Shown one piece after another: positions 46,173 to 58,025 of a DNA stretch of 64,000 bases (positions are counted from its first letter, which is position 1; each line of letters begins with the position of its first letter). A program made the translations under genes and the position numbers. This stretch comes from Takakia lepidozioides (lineage: Eukaryota > Streptophyta > Takakiopsida > Takakiales > Takakiaceae). Below the pieces are notes generated by a model, which was given only the letters and a program-made list of their open reading frames with translations, made no database searches and was not told where the DNA came from. The stretch covers positions 33,292,001 to 33,356,000 of the forward strand of contig CM060733.1 in assembly GCA_030704615.1 (NCBI GenBank), given 5' to 3'.

Positions 46173-46628
46173 TTGGTGGGTACTTGTGACCCAGATGGTC
46201 CATTATTGGAGCCCGCACTGCTCTTCCGCTTCTCATCATTTCGAAAATCTAAGGGCTTCGTTGCTGTCCGCAAGGTCATTGTCATCGGCATCAAAGACGT
46301 CCTCAGGTCCTCCTTTGCAAGGATGTCGTGCTTCCGAAACCGGGACGACTGCCCTTATGGAGGCATTGATTATGCAATGTATTCGGCCACATCGGGAGAC
46401 ATCGTTATCTGGTACACAGATTACACAGAAGATACTGGTTCGAATGTGGAAACATTGTCCGCTTTTGAGTATCTCCCAGGCCAGTACGCCTTCGAGCGGG
46501 GTGACGATCTTGGTCTGAGGAGTCAGTGGCTCCTGCGCATCATTGATTCCGATTTTCCCAGCTACGACGGTACTGTGACAGGCTGTGTAAAGCTGTGTCG
46601 GGCTGTGACTGGCTGTGTCTGGCTGTGA
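46173..46628 (+). pseudogene. Unrecognised small gene family, copy 2 (N-terminal half)
   Basis: Plus-strand homologue of the 45166-45805 gene: RNRDDCPYGGIDYAMYS, SGDIVIWYTDYTEDTGS, QYAFERGDDLG and QWLLRIIDSD match it residue for residue in the key positions. Coding similarity stops near 46570, where a CTGTG minisatellite takes over. The two copies are head-to-head, about 370 bp apart. Confidence 0.55.
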
Positions 46629-46716
46629 TAGACTGTGACGGGCTGTGTAAAGCTGTGTCGGACTGTGACTGGCTGTTGGCTGTGTCTGGCTGTGATAGAC
46701 TGTGACGAGCTGTCTA
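46569..46716 (+). repeat. CTGTG-based minisatellite
   Basis: Tandem short units such as GGCTGTGTAAAGCTGTGTCG and GACTGGCTGTGTCTGGC. A higher-order unit of about 60-65 bp is repeated about twice. It replaces the end of the preceding coding fragment. Confidence 0.9.
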
Positions 46717-46873
46717 ACCCCCCTAAATCCTGCGCCTGCCACCCCTAAGGCTCCTGTTGGTCTCAGTCTGCGCAAAAATTAAGGGTACCCCACAGAACCC
46801 GTAAAAGCGTCTAAGTCCCAAGCAGCCCTCTAACATTACCCCTCCCCCTCTCAAAAAGTCGTGTCCTCACGGT

Positions 46874-47813
46874 TTACTGTTTAGGATCAGCAAACCTTTG
46901 TGAGCGAGCACCCTTCTGTCGGTGAGAGTCTCGTGAAGGACTCCGTGTGCGAGCCCGAGTCCTGTCACTGGCTGATGGAGATGATTGAGCACTACCTGGA
47001 AATGTCTGACCCTCCTTTGGCTGATAACGAGGTAACCTCTCAGGCATAGGAGATCCCCGTCGTTTCTTCTCTGCCATCTTAAGTGCATAGTCCTCTGCCA
47101 TGTCAAAAGAGTCCTCTAAAGAAACAGTAGTATCAGAATCCTCGTCCCCCCTTAGGTGTTTTAACGGCCGAACTTTAAGTGGCTTCTCGGGAATCCTGCG
47201 TGGCATACAATGCCCACCATGTCTAGAAGTTTAAACTGTATGACTTGATGTAAGCGCTTGCAAGCAAAATTAGTGAACGCCCTGAACTCCTTAGCCGTAT
47301 AGGTGATAGGTGTGCCAATGACTTTGGAACAGTGTAAGTATTTCCAGGCTTCATGTCTCTTAAAGAAAATATCCTCAGGGCCAAATTTCTATGTTGCCAA
47401 ATTGTTCCAAGCCGAATTAAACCATGAACAAAGTTGGGAATCCTTCTGCATCATAACTTTTGCATCATATAGGTACATATGAGGTGGCACTGAAGGTAAG
47501 ACCCAATGATCCCCACTGGAATAACTCAAAAATCGTGATTGCATCTTCTGCTGCTCAATGTGATAACGTGCCATAAAACAAGCAGCATAGTATAATCCAC
47601 AGCCCATGACAATACTAGATACCTCCTTGGTCTTGGCATAATCATAGCCCGACTGTACTCCCGTGCAGCAGGAGTCCTAGGTGGGTTAAAAACAGCATCC
47701 CCCCATACCTCAGGCTGTGGTTTGGCTGTAGTAGCAACAGGGTCAGCTACCTGCACAAGCACCTGTTGTGGTATTGGTACCATTGGCCATTCTACCACTG
47801 GCATCTCCTGCAC
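46874..47813 (-). pseudogene. Degenerate ORF of unknown type
   Basis: Three minus-strand pieces read consecutively: 47813-47640 (Pro/Val-rich), 47607-47389 (GCGLYYAACFMARYH to SWFNSAWNNL, then a stop) and, beyond it, GPEDIFFKRHEAWKYLH, followed by a Ser/Arg-rich C-terminus at 47206-46874. The pattern resembles a retroelement gag-like or accessory ORF, but I do not recognise the family. Confidence 0.35.
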
Positions 47814-47824
47814 CCCCGGGGGCT

Positions 47825-47960
47825 GCTATTTCATGAGCCATGAGCCATGAGCCATGAGCAGAGTCGTAAGTGTCGAAAAAAACATGAGCAGGACTATTTT
47901 CCGGAAATGAGTGTCCGCGGAAATAGGGTTTAGGGTGTCACGGTCATAGGGGGAGAAGGA
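47825..47960 (+). repeat. CATGAGC-type terminal repeat
   Basis: GCTATTTCATGAGC followed by three more CCATGAG units and AACATGAGCAGG, the same end structure as at 38187, 56697 and 62744. The far end of this copy is uncertain; the inverted end at 56697 is one possibility. Confidence 0.6.
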
Positions 47961-48329
47961 CCTCCCGATGTAGGAGGTTCGGCAATGTTTTTTAGAATTA
48001 CATATTGAAAGACAATGTTTCGCGAATGGTAGGGTGGTACTGCTCTGTACAATGGGGGCCCATTTCAGCCTACCAGCCACTTGCAAAATCCACCCACACT
48101 CCCAATCCCAAACGAAATGAGGAATGACGCATTTTGGGAACGATGGATACAAAATAGAACAAAAAGAGGGCACAATGGGGTTTTTATTGATCCACTTGAA
48201 TTGCATTTGAAGCACGTCTACTGTGCTGATTGTGCAAACAAATCTTTAGCCCTGTGCCTTCTGAATACAAGTCACGTTGTCAATGGGACTTCGACTGCTT
48301 TGAGAACTAGCTCATGAGTCTTCGGGCTC

Positions 48330-48571
48330 CTCCAGGTAAACTGGATTGCAGCCGTTGTACCGCCCCTGTTGATGTTCACCACAATGTCCTACCCTTCAAT
48401 CATACCACCATCGAATATAGAAAGCTTCACGTTTTCGCCGTCCACACCAATGCGAATATCCCCATACAATGGAGAAGATGAGCGCACTCCTTCAGGAGTA
48501 TAAGTCTCTCCGATGGAGTCCACCCACGTCCACTGGCAGCAGTTCCACCGCAACAGCATAGCAGTGCGCAT
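48330..48571 (-). pseudogene. Unrecognised small gene family, copy 3 (C-terminal fragment)
   Basis: WNCCQWTWVDSIGETY, SPLYGDIRIGVDGENV and DGGMIEG match the C-terminal half of the 45166-45805 copy. No N-terminal half is attached. Confidence 0.55.
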
Positions 48572-49440
48572 TCTTCTGCATGGGGGGAACAGTTATCATT
48601 GACAGGGAATGACTGTGTGGGAACGACATCTGCAGAGGGAACATGTTACTTCAGGGGTGACGGTTAGTTAGTTAGGTGGTTAGAACAACTTGCGGGTAGA
48701 TTAGGGAGAGCGGCAACAGGAAGGGGATCACTTCTTGAGGAGGGCGACTGGTTCAGGAAAGGAGGAGACGTAACGGAGAGCGGAAACAGTGAAGAGGAGT
48801 TGATGACTTGATTGAGGCTTAATTCATGCAAGCTGTAAAATTATACAGTAGGGTAGATAGGGACACCATAGCATAGGCATGATACATGATTAATCTTAAT
48901 CCGATACTGAATCGATACAAACATACTGTGTAGAGAGACACGAGAGAAGCTGTGAAATGAATGCATGATTAATTGGAACTTAGTAGATACTGAAGCAATC
49001 TGATGCTTCAGTATACTTGGTAAGGTAAATTGATAACATGAAGGCAAGAAGGAATACAAATAGGAAGCACAACCATGATTCACTAGCTGCAAGTCATGAC
49101 TGATTGTTCTGAGCGGGCTGAGTGCTTAGAGATATCCAACTCTTCTATCTTGGAGTTTCCACCTCGGATAGCATAGGGATGGGTGAGTAAAAGCCGCTCG
49201 ATAGGTCTCTTGACATATCCCTACACCCTCCACTCCCTTGCTCTGACTGAGTGCTCCATCTATTACAACCTCATCGCTGTCAGGGAACGCCAAATGCATT
49301 GAATTCTTTGGAGAACCTCCTTGATTATCGCCTTCCTCTGCAACATCCTCTCTCTTCAATTCATGCTTCTCTTCACCATACAACCCTTCAGAAATACCAT
49401 CTTTGTTAGGACTAGTTGGTAAGGTGGTCAATCGTACCAG
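48572..49440. other. Spacer with one weak ORF
   Basis: Mostly AT-rich sequence with a loose internal repetition (ATGCATGATTAAT and TACTGAA words near 48890-49010). The minus-strand ORF 49431-49126 (101 residues, acidic) has no recognisable motif and is left uncalled. Confidence 0.4.
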
Positions 49441-49514
49441 GGCACACTCTGTTTTTTAGCACAACTCGTCTTCAACATCCATGGGAGATGTCACAACACG
49501 ACCTACCCAATTGA

Positions 49515-50606
49515 AGGTGGACACTTCAGTTCGGACCTGACAGCAAAGAAAATATTACTAGCAGGCTACTGGTGGCCTACTATATTTGGAGATACTTATG
49601 AACACTGTCAACAGTGTGATGTCTGCCAGAGGATGGGACCAGTAGAACGAACGGGGAAGGGGACTCTGCACCCAATACTACCAACAGAACCATTTCAGCG
49701 CTGGGGGCTAGACTTCGTGGGACCCATTAAAATAAATACATCCTCACGGCCACTGACTACACTACCAAATGGGTAGAGGCCAAGGCACTAAGAGATAACA
49801 CTGCCAGATCAACAGCCAAATTCTTATATGAAAACATCATCACACGATTTGGATGCCCACTGGAATTCGTCAGTGATCAGGGATCACACTTCATAAATGA
49901 TGCTATAAAATGCTTGACGGAGGAGTTCATGATTGTACATCACAAGAGTACTGCTTACTATCGTCAAGGAAACGGTCAGGCCGAATCTACCAACAAAATA
50001 TTATGCACTATCTTAACCAAGATAGTAAATGCCAATCGTACAGATTGGGACACCAAATTGACTACGAACCGGAACTCATGAACGATGGGGCTTAGAAGAA
50101 TCATTATGAGTCAGGGAATATGAATTATTCCATCTGGAAGAAGTTTGAGCAGATGCCGCAGATAATATGGCACGGATCCAGGAACAACGAAGGAAAAGAA
50201 TATCCGAAGGGAAAGAGAAATCTTTCCAGGACATGGATATTGTATTTATGGTTACCAAAAATCAAGAAGATCAAACTGGGCGGAAAATTGAAAATGCCAT
50301 GGATGGGACCATTTCAAATCAAAAGGGTACATGACAATGGAACTGTTGATTTGCAAACCTTGGAACAAGAATTCGTGGGACGAATTAATATTAACAAGTT
50401 AAAAGGCTACCAGGGAATACATGACAAAACCCTTATACATGATTTATACGCCAACGAGAAAGATCAAACTGAAGAGGAGGAGCGCGAAACCACCAATGCC
50501 TACTACATTTATCACGACACGGTGAATCAGCATGTACTAAGACAAGTGGCAACACGAATTCAGGGCACCACGACGGCTAGACCACCATTTATCTGGAGGA
50601 CAACAT
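49515..50606 (+). pseudogene. gypsy B integrase, frameshifted
   Basis: Zinc-finger end with AGYWWPTIF and CQQCDVCQRMG; catalytic core with [10 protein letters not shown] (first Asp), [10 protein letters not shown] (second Asp) and [10 protein letters not shown] (Glu). The C-terminal region has LGGKLKMPWMGPFQIKRV and FVGRININKLKGYQ. The core inserts element cDNA into host DNA. Frameshifts near 49740 and 50080-50280 and a loss after RTDWDTKL break the gene. Confidence 0.9.
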
Positions 50607-50647
50607 GACCACCCCGTATACCGTATGGTGAACCGTGGCCAGCACAT

Positions 50648-51963
50648 ATGCCCTACAGAACAGTGAACGAATACGAAACGGCCAACGAGTCACTGCTTGT
50701 GTTAAATTCCGAGATGTACGCTTCAGATCACCCCACCGACAGTGGTAATTATACACCACTACCCTTCGATCATAACACAGAGGCGGAACGACGGCGCAAT
50801 CCAACGGATTGCCAAAAGACGGCGGACGATAAGGGCAAAGCCATTAAACCAAGCTGCAAGTACTGCGCCAACGCCGCCCATCTAAAAACGGACCACATAC
50901 CAAAGTGGATGAACACAGCTCAGAGGGATGAACATAAACTGACCGAAACTGGACAATCATCAACGACCATCAGTTTTAAACAAAACAAATCACGAAGAAA
51001 AAACCAACAGAAGAAAATCAAGCACAAAAGGGATGAAGTTTTCTCAAAACCGTTACCTGAGGCTAAATGCTTCTTGGTAAGCCTGGGCCCAGCAATTAAA
51101 GCTAACCACGCTTTAAACCTAGGCAAACAGCAGGACAAAATTACCTCCACGAGAACCTCGAGAGAAGTTAGAGGAGAAACCTACAGAGAGGAACCCCTAC
51201 TTAAACCCAGGAGCGAACTCCTCACCTTCTCTTCCGCAAACTGGAAATTGCCGTATACACAACTTCCAGTGTGCTTCATACTTCTTGTGATACAGGAATT
51301 GGTGCTCCAATTCCTTACAGCAACCGCGAGACTAAGAGAAATGGCAGGCACCAAGCGGAAGGCACCAAGTTCTTATGCGCAAGTCAATTTCAAAATCAGC
51401 CCAGCGTTGCAGAAGATTGAGCAGGACACAGAGTCACAGGAGATGTTGGACAATTTTGGTCTGCGATACTTCATCACCACGCTGGATTGGAACCTGAAGC
51501 ACGACGAGCTATGCAGGGAGTTCTCGGAGAATTACAACACCAGCACTCGGAGCACAAATGTCCACGACACGCACATCTTGCTGACACAAAGTACTTGGCG
51601 GAAGTATTTCACCTTCCCAGTCTGGACGTACCACCGCACACCGGCAAACCTCCAAGGTTTGTACTTGCAGATTTGTTTGAGAATCTCAACCAAGCAAATC
51701 AAGGCTACACATGCAGCCACAGCAAAAACCATGGCTTCAGGAAGATAGCCCCAGTACTTAGCACATTGCTTTGCCTCAGGCAAAACCATAGCTACTGTAC
51801 CAAGGAGCTAATCGACCAAGTGTTGATTTGCTTCAATGGGCAAATCGTGAATTGGGCAAGCTTTTTATTGAAGAAGTTAACTCAAGAACTGACCAGGTTG
51901 ACAAAAAAGAAGAAGGAAGCGACTGTTACCATGGCAACTCCATTGTTACTCCAGATGATTTGA
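50648..51963 (+). pseudogene. gypsy B accessory ORF, first part (unknown)
   Basis: Open from 50648 to 51748 and then continued in a second frame to 51963. Contains CKYCANAAHLKTDH, a Lys-rich stretch near 51000, MAGTKRKAPSSYAQVNFKIS (51341) and FGLRYFITTLDWNLKHDE. The second frame supplies PPRFVLADLFENLNQANQG and a Lys-rich end. It could be a gag-like or nucleic-acid-binding protein of the element, but no known domain was identified. Confidence 0.5.
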
Positions 51964-51999
51964 CACACTGTACACCTAACGGCCGAAGAGCAAGCGACG

Positions 52000-54065
52000 T
52001 TGGGAATCATGCAACGGGTAGACACAATGGAGGAAGAAGGAAGTGAGACGGCAGCATGTCAGGAAGAAGAAGAGGGCGGACTTGCAAAGAGAGCCCGGAT
52101 CAACGAAGCAACCACAAGTGCAGCAGCAGAGGACATCATCAACTCGACGGCTGATTCCCCAGTACAGAGAGAAGGGGAGAATCAACAACCAGAAGGAGGG
52201 AACAAACCACAGACCAACGAAGCAACGCCCATGGAAATTAGCCATGGCAACACCGAAGCACAGCAAACAGCACACACAGAGGCCACACAATCAGAGGAAA
52301 GAGACATAGTGGCGCAGCAACAGCAAATGGTGCAATAGGCACCCGACCAGCAGCAACAGCAGATGGTACAACAGACACCCGATCAGCAGCAACAACAGAT
52401 GGTGCAAGAGGCTCCGAGTCAGCAGCAGCAAGACAGAATTTCCAATTTGGAATTACTACTAGCACAACAAGTTTTAGATACAACAGCATGGGACACAGGG
52501 TTGGAGGAAGCACCACAAAATGCCATTCTACATGCAATACAAGCATTGGGGCAACTGACAATTTGTATGGACAGGGCCAAGGATTACATCAGCCCGGAAA
52601 ACCTGAACATGATCTTAGACCACATCAAAGAGAAGCATTAGAGGGAATTGGCCACTGCAAGAACAGTATGTAACCATGAGGTTACAATTGCAGCATTAGA
52701 AGATCAAAAGTCAACCTTACTCCGCCAATACAACACATTGGCACAACGCAGAGATGAGTGGGAGCAAAAGTGGGAAAGACAGAGAGACGAAACACGCCAT
52801 GTCCAAGCCGACCTCGATGCAGAGCAAGAGAGATATCGGAAAACAGAGACAGGGGTGGAAACACTCACAGGGCAGGTGCCAACATTAAAGCAGCGGGTGG
52901 AGACACTCAAGGGGCAGCTGAGGACTGCCAGAGATCAGGGAACCAAGTGGCTCAACAGCAACACTGCACTGCTGAAGCAAAGGGAGAATGCTGAGAGCAA
53001 GCTGTTTACCGCCACCACAGAAAGAGACATTGCCATGGGCAATGAACAAGAATGGAAGCAGCAGCTGGAGAAGCTGACAGTGCAAGCAGGGTTGGATGCA
53101 GCAGACGCAGCCTTAGTCAGAGCCTGGTTGAATGAAGGGAGTGAATTGGAGATGAAGAAACTCAACAGGGCAATGGTGAGGCAGATGAAGTGCCAGTTGG
53201 CGAAATTGGTGACAGACATTCATGAGGAGTTTCTGCCACCAATTCCAGAACAAGAGGAACTCATGGACGAAGAGGATCAAGAGGAGCAAGATCACGAACG
53301 AGAGACACCAATACAATCAACAACAACAACACCAACACAAACACCACCAAACCAACAGACACTGGTACAGGCCACAGCAGGGCCATCTACTCAAGAGGTA
53401 AACCCTGTAACACTACCAAGTGTCCTGGTAGCATCAACTTCAATAGCAGTGAATGATTTCCTGATCATGCCATGCAAGCAGGATGGGGAGTGGTTAAAGT
53501 ATTCAGAGGAATACTTTAAAATGATGGTAGTACCAGCCCACCAAATCCCAGAAATGCTGGAGAAGGTTTTCAAAACCTTAACTCCCTGCAAATCATTGGG
53601 TCAATGGCATTTCTCAATCAAACTCTTATTCCTCTGAGATATAGGATGAGACCACTGGCTAAGGAGGAGACATGGTCAGGGGCAGAATTGGTTGAATTCT
53701 GGCGCCAAACTCCTCTGGAATACAAGGAGCTGGTAGCTTACATGTGGGCAGTGGGGCAATTGAAGATTAATCCTACCCCGGCAGTAACCATTGTGATAGG
53801 ATGCCCAAGTTTTTATATTGGCAGTTACTTGTACCACATGTTCGTGACAATGAGGGGAAGTTGGCAGCGCTATGAGACTATTGAAAAAGATACTCACTGG
53901 GAATTACCCAAATTCCAGCCACCAGAGAGAGTCACAAGCACTTCAGCATATATGAATAGGCCACTTTATGCTGAAGCATGGCGCCTGGCGAAGGACCACT
54001 TTTCACCATTGGTATTGGACAGAGACCACCCTTTCAGAGAAACAGGGGTCCAAGCTGTTAACTAG
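52000..54065 (+). pseudogene. gypsy B accessory ORF, Gln-rich coiled-coil protein
   Basis: A single reading frame runs from 52000 to 53637, broken only by two TAG codons (52336-52338 and 52639-52641). It has a Gln-rich repeat (QQQQQMVQ units, 52300-52430), a long Glu/Gln/Arg/Leu heptad-type coiled coil (about 52680-53210) and an acidic Thr/Pro-rich hinge, then WLKYSEEYFKMMVVPAHQIP. The last part continues in another frame from 53604 (LRYRMRPLAKEETW to VQAVN). Position after integrase fits an additional retroelement ORF; a gag-like role is possible. Confidence 0.6.
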
Positions 54066-54376
54066 TTAATGGGCAGCAGGGCAACAAAACACATTATACC
54101 CTGGACCAAGGAGGAGCTGCAAACCTACTGCGAAAACTTGAACAACAAAATCGATATGGTACGTGGGGACGGGATAGCAAAACACCCTGATGAAGAAAGC
54201 TGGCCTACTCACGAACCAGAGGAACAACCAGACAGTGACGATAACAAGAACAAGAAGCTGCCACCATGACAATCCTGCGACGCACTTCCTACCTCGCAGA
54301 CAAGCATACCACCACCTTACATCCCCAAGAGATACAGCAAGTGCAGGAACTGACGAAATTGTGCGGACACAATTTC

Positions 54377-54402
54377 AAAAGAGGGGGGGGGGGGGGGATA
54401 AA
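54377..54402 (+). other. Polypurine tract with G15 run
   Basis: AAAAGA followed by 15 G (54383-54397) and ATAAA, immediately before the LTR start. Position and base content fit the plus-strand primer of an LTR retrotransposon. Confidence 0.75.
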
Positions 54403-55252
54403 TGATAACGGCTATGCTACGAGGGTCGGACAACGAGGGTCGCAACGGGACATACTGGGTAGTGATGGACGTACACTACCTGAGCCACAGGCAGAGACGG
54501 CTAAGTATGCGGTATTTAGCCAATGGCGGGACAAGGGTACATTACCACAAGAGCAGTAAGGGGTGGTGTAGTAACCGTGAGCCGTGAACCACGATATCAC
54601 ACGGTCACGATAGCATCGGCTTTAACCAATAGAGGGAGTAGTGGACCGTTTACCACTATGGCTCACGACCACTACAACGAGCCACTTTTTAGCAAACCTT
54701 TTAGGTTGCGTAGGCAGTTAGACAAACGGTCATTAACGACCGCAGGCTGTAACGGCTCTTCCGAGCATAGTATAAAAAGACTGCACGCAACTTAGAGGGT
54801 GTGCAATAGGAGTATCAGTGATCAATGTGTATTAAGAGGGACTCAGAGTGATTTTGTGTACTTCTGTGATCATGTGACGAGCTTTGAAGTAAAGCCATGC
54901 TATTCGAAGTATCTCTGTGTATAGTGAACGTGAGATGGTGAGAATGTGTATCATCTCATAATAGTTCTTGTTTTCTCTTGACTACCATCTGCTTGTATGA
55001 ACCAAGAGGCTTCAGTCCTTTCAACTAAGATCTTTTATGCTTAAGAGACTGTAGATTGGTCTTAATCAATAGGATTAAGCAGTCTGCAAGGATATGGCTT
55101 CATCCGACGTTCATGGTTTAGCTATCCTTAAAACGATTACTTCGTAATCGTTTCTGAAAGCATACCGTCGGACAACCTCTGTTGCATGTCTTAGGAAATG
55201 GGCAATAGTGTTAATAGTCTGTTCTGTCTAAGTCATAAACCAGCGGTTAACA
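54403..55252 (+). repeat. 3' LTR of gypsy B
   Basis: Begins TGATAACGGC after the polypurine tract and ends GCGGTTAACA; the ends are imperfect inverted repeats (TG...CA). About 850 bp, with a TATA box at 54771. The second LTR is not in the window, so the right border is provisional. Confidence 0.7.
54771..54777 (+). promoter_or_regulatory. TATA box in the gypsy B LTR
   Basis: TATAAAA following GCATAG, in the first half of the LTR, as expected for a U3 promoter. Confidence 0.55.
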
Positions 55253-55253
55253 G

Positions 55254-55680
55254 TGTCTCCTTTAGCCCTGTTTCCAATAAGCATGCCTCTAATTCTGCAT
55301 TTGCTTGTTAATGGATCAGTGCAAAACATACATTTTTTGGAGATGCAAAGGCCCATTCAAGGCTATTCCGGTGCTTTGATCCCTCTGAAACTTCTGGACT
55401 TCATATTGTCACCCAATTTTGAGACATTTATCCCACAACATGCATGTATGTTGGCAAAAAACTTTACATTTGTGCCGTTGTGTTTCCATCGCCTCCCCTA
55501 TTATGGTGCCATAATAGGAGAAGTGTCCCCTTGTAGTCTGTTTCCAATAAGCATGCCTTCAATTCTGGTTTTGTCTGATAATGGATCACTACGGAGCGTT
55601 CATTTTTTGGAGATGCATGGGCCCATTGTGGCCTATTTATCCCTGAACTCACTTTTGCTTCCAATGATATAACTATGTTC
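55254..55680 (+). repeat. Tandem duplication of about 265 bp
   Basis: The stretch with CTGTTTCCAATAAGCATGCC, TTAATGGATCA, CATTTTTTGGAGATGCA and GGCCCATT occurs near 55265-55370 and again near 55540-55635. No coding role recognised. It directly follows the 3' LTR of gypsy B. Confidence 0.8.
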
Positions 55681-56487
55681 GCCACATGCAGTGCTTTTAA
55701 TGGATTACAAGTGTCTTGTTCCAATGTCCATGGCGCCTAGTATGAATGATTACTGCATTCACATACTACACCTTGTCCACAAAGACCATTCCAATACACA
55801 GACCACACGTCCCAAAAATTGTTATGCTCAATTGCAAATTCCGTAGAGAGGAGAGATGAGATGTGCAATGGAGCAACGAGTAGAGCGGAATGAGACTGAG
55901 GCCGGCGGAATTGGATATCATTGCTCCACCACCAACGTGGTATGGGGCAAAACTCAAAATTTCTCCCACATGTCGGTACAATTGCTAGTCTCGGGCCCCA
56001 TTTTGGGGTCAACCGTCCTACATTTTGGCGCCTTTGATGCTTCACCGCGGCCAAATCAACCGACACCTTCTGGACATGGGTGCCCAATTTCCGTGCCGCT
56101 ATCAGGGAACATCACCCATTTCAAAGTCCCGGAGAATCGTGAAATCCTGGAAAAGTACTATCCACAATAACAGGTCCACATTGCGCGTCTGGCAGGACCC
56201 CAGGTCCTTTATTTCGGCGCCGTTATTGCCTTCACTCCGGAGCCTTCAGCCACCTATTGGTTTTCCGGTGCCCAATTTCAGCACCGTTATCCCCTGCCAG
56301 CCTACAGTTATGGAAAAGTACAATCCACGATTATAGGCCCACATTGCGTGTTGGGAGTCTGGAAAACTCGATTGTAATTCAACGGACGCCCCTTCCTGTG
56401 GGGTAATTGCGGCGCCGTTATTGGCCAGTATGCATTTTTTCCGTGATCTGGGCTGGCGGTACATGAGCTTGGGCTCTCGGTCATGGG
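55681..56487. other. Repeat-derived spacer with GGCGCCGTTATT words
   Basis: No gene. GGCGCCGTTATTG occurs near 56216 and 56408, and related GTGCCCAATTTC/AGCACCGTTAT words near 56080-56290. These again combine a short GC core with alternating arms, but do not form full palindromes. Confidence 0.45.
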
Positions 56488-56708
56488 GTACTGTAATTCA
56501 TGAGCGGAGTGTTTCGAGCATGAGCACGGAAATCTTCGAAAAGAAAATTTTGATCTTCACAAAGTATTAAAAAAAATACCACATTCGATTATTTTATGGT
56601 TTTTTCCCTGAAAAAAATTTGTCGTTATTCGTAGTGTGTTACTTGGCGGCTCATGGCTCATGCATGCCCGCTCATGGGCTCATGAGCTCATGGAATAGCA
56701 ACCCCCCT
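56488..56708. mobile_element. MITE-like element with CATGAGC ends
   Basis: About 220 bp, AT-rich centre and no ORF. The left end is GTAATTCATGAGCGGAG with GAGCATGAGCACGG; the right end inverted gives GGGTTGCTATTCCATGAGC with CATGAGCGGGCATG. It looks like a short non-autonomous relative of the CATGAGC-ended transposons. Confidence 0.6.
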
Positions 56709-58025
56709 CGTCTTATACCTGGCCTGATCATAGACTTGGTCTTATCTATGTCGCCACTCCACGTGATCATTTAATAACTAGACCCCAAAACTTAATCAAC
56801 TGCAACCTTAGGCTTGAAGACTTAGTGGCCACCGGTATTATTCCCCTCTGTGCCATAGGCCTGATTGTTGCTAAATACATCTTAAGGCGACGTGTACTTC
56901 CTTCTATCCACCCTTTATCTTAGTGCCACCTAGCTAATATTATTGTGGCCACTCTACCCACTAAATCACCGCCGAGTCCTTTGTCTTATTTATGCAGTAT
57001 CATCCCCATATGATGAAGAATCAACTTTTTCATTGGTGCTTCAATCACCCTATCATCCTGCTAGCTCGTCATCCGTCCACTAATGCCAATTAGTGATCTC
57101 ATCCCTGCTTGTTATCGAATTTTCCCACCGTCCATCCGTTGATGAAAATTTGTCAATTTCATCCTGTTAACTCCAATGATAAATCGTGATTTCATCCAGC
57201 TAGCCTGCCATCGTTCCTTAAGCACAAAACCCCAATTTCCTTGTCTTGCCCACGGGGTTCTCCCGTGTTTCCCTCGTTACCTCCTTTTGACTCACAGTAA
57301 ACTCTAAATTTTGACATCAAATTAAAATATCTAGTAAATAATGTCTTCAATATTGGGGGGGGGGGGGGGGGACTCTTTACTAAACATGTTTGGTATACTA
57401 CTATCTATTTTTCTAAAAATGAACTAACAAAATTGGCTCAATTTATTATTATTATTTTCCAATTGAATTCCATGGACTCAACATTTGTCGTTTTGGTCCA
57501 CCCATTCGTGCAAATGCCCCTCATTTCTATTGGATGATCTGAAGTTTGAATGAAACTCTCCTAATTTTAATGTTTGTTCCCACTTTTGTCAGTTTTGGAC
57601 TTTAAGCTCTACACGATGTGTTTGAAGTCTATATTCTTTCTTTATCTCACTTTGTGAACATCGACACTATAGTCAAAGTTCTTCCATTTATTCAACATCC
57701 GCATACATTTCTCTATGCAAAGTATATTATATGACTAATTTGTAATGGCACTAACGTATTGTTGGTGGAATAAAAATTAATTCTGGATTTAATACATTAT
57801 TTATTGATTCACGTATTCTTATTTCTGGACTCATCTCAAGTCCGGAATTAGTTACAATTGAGTTTTATCTTTTACGTTGACAACTGTATAATGTCGTCAC
57901 TCGTGGAAGAAAATCCATAAGTGGGGATGATGGCTCCTAGGCTTGGGCATTAGGCCTAGTCTATTAAACTACCAAGCTGCTTGTCCAAGTATCAGTAGAT
58001 TTTGGCACCCTTAGCAAATAGAGCA
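56709..58025. other. AT-rich intergenic spacer with G17 run
   Basis: No gene seen. It contains a run of 17 G at 57355-57371 and many short AT-rich words. It leads into the protease gene and presumably contains its promoter, but no clear core element was identified. Confidence 0.5.

Larger units (their letters stand above)
49440..55252 (+). mobile_element. Ty3/gypsy retrotransposon B, 5' truncated, with 3' LTR
   Basis: Plus-strand remnant containing the integrase, a large downstream accessory ORF, a polypurine tract and a 3' LTR. No gag, protease or reverse transcriptase is present, so the copy lost its 5' half. Extra ORFs between integrase and 3' LTR are a feature of some Tat-like gypsy lineages; this assignment is inference. 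Confidence 0.82.

Noticed and set aside
57355-57371. G17 run as a second polypurine tract
   Set aside because: No LTR-like TG start or retroelement coding sequence adjoins it.
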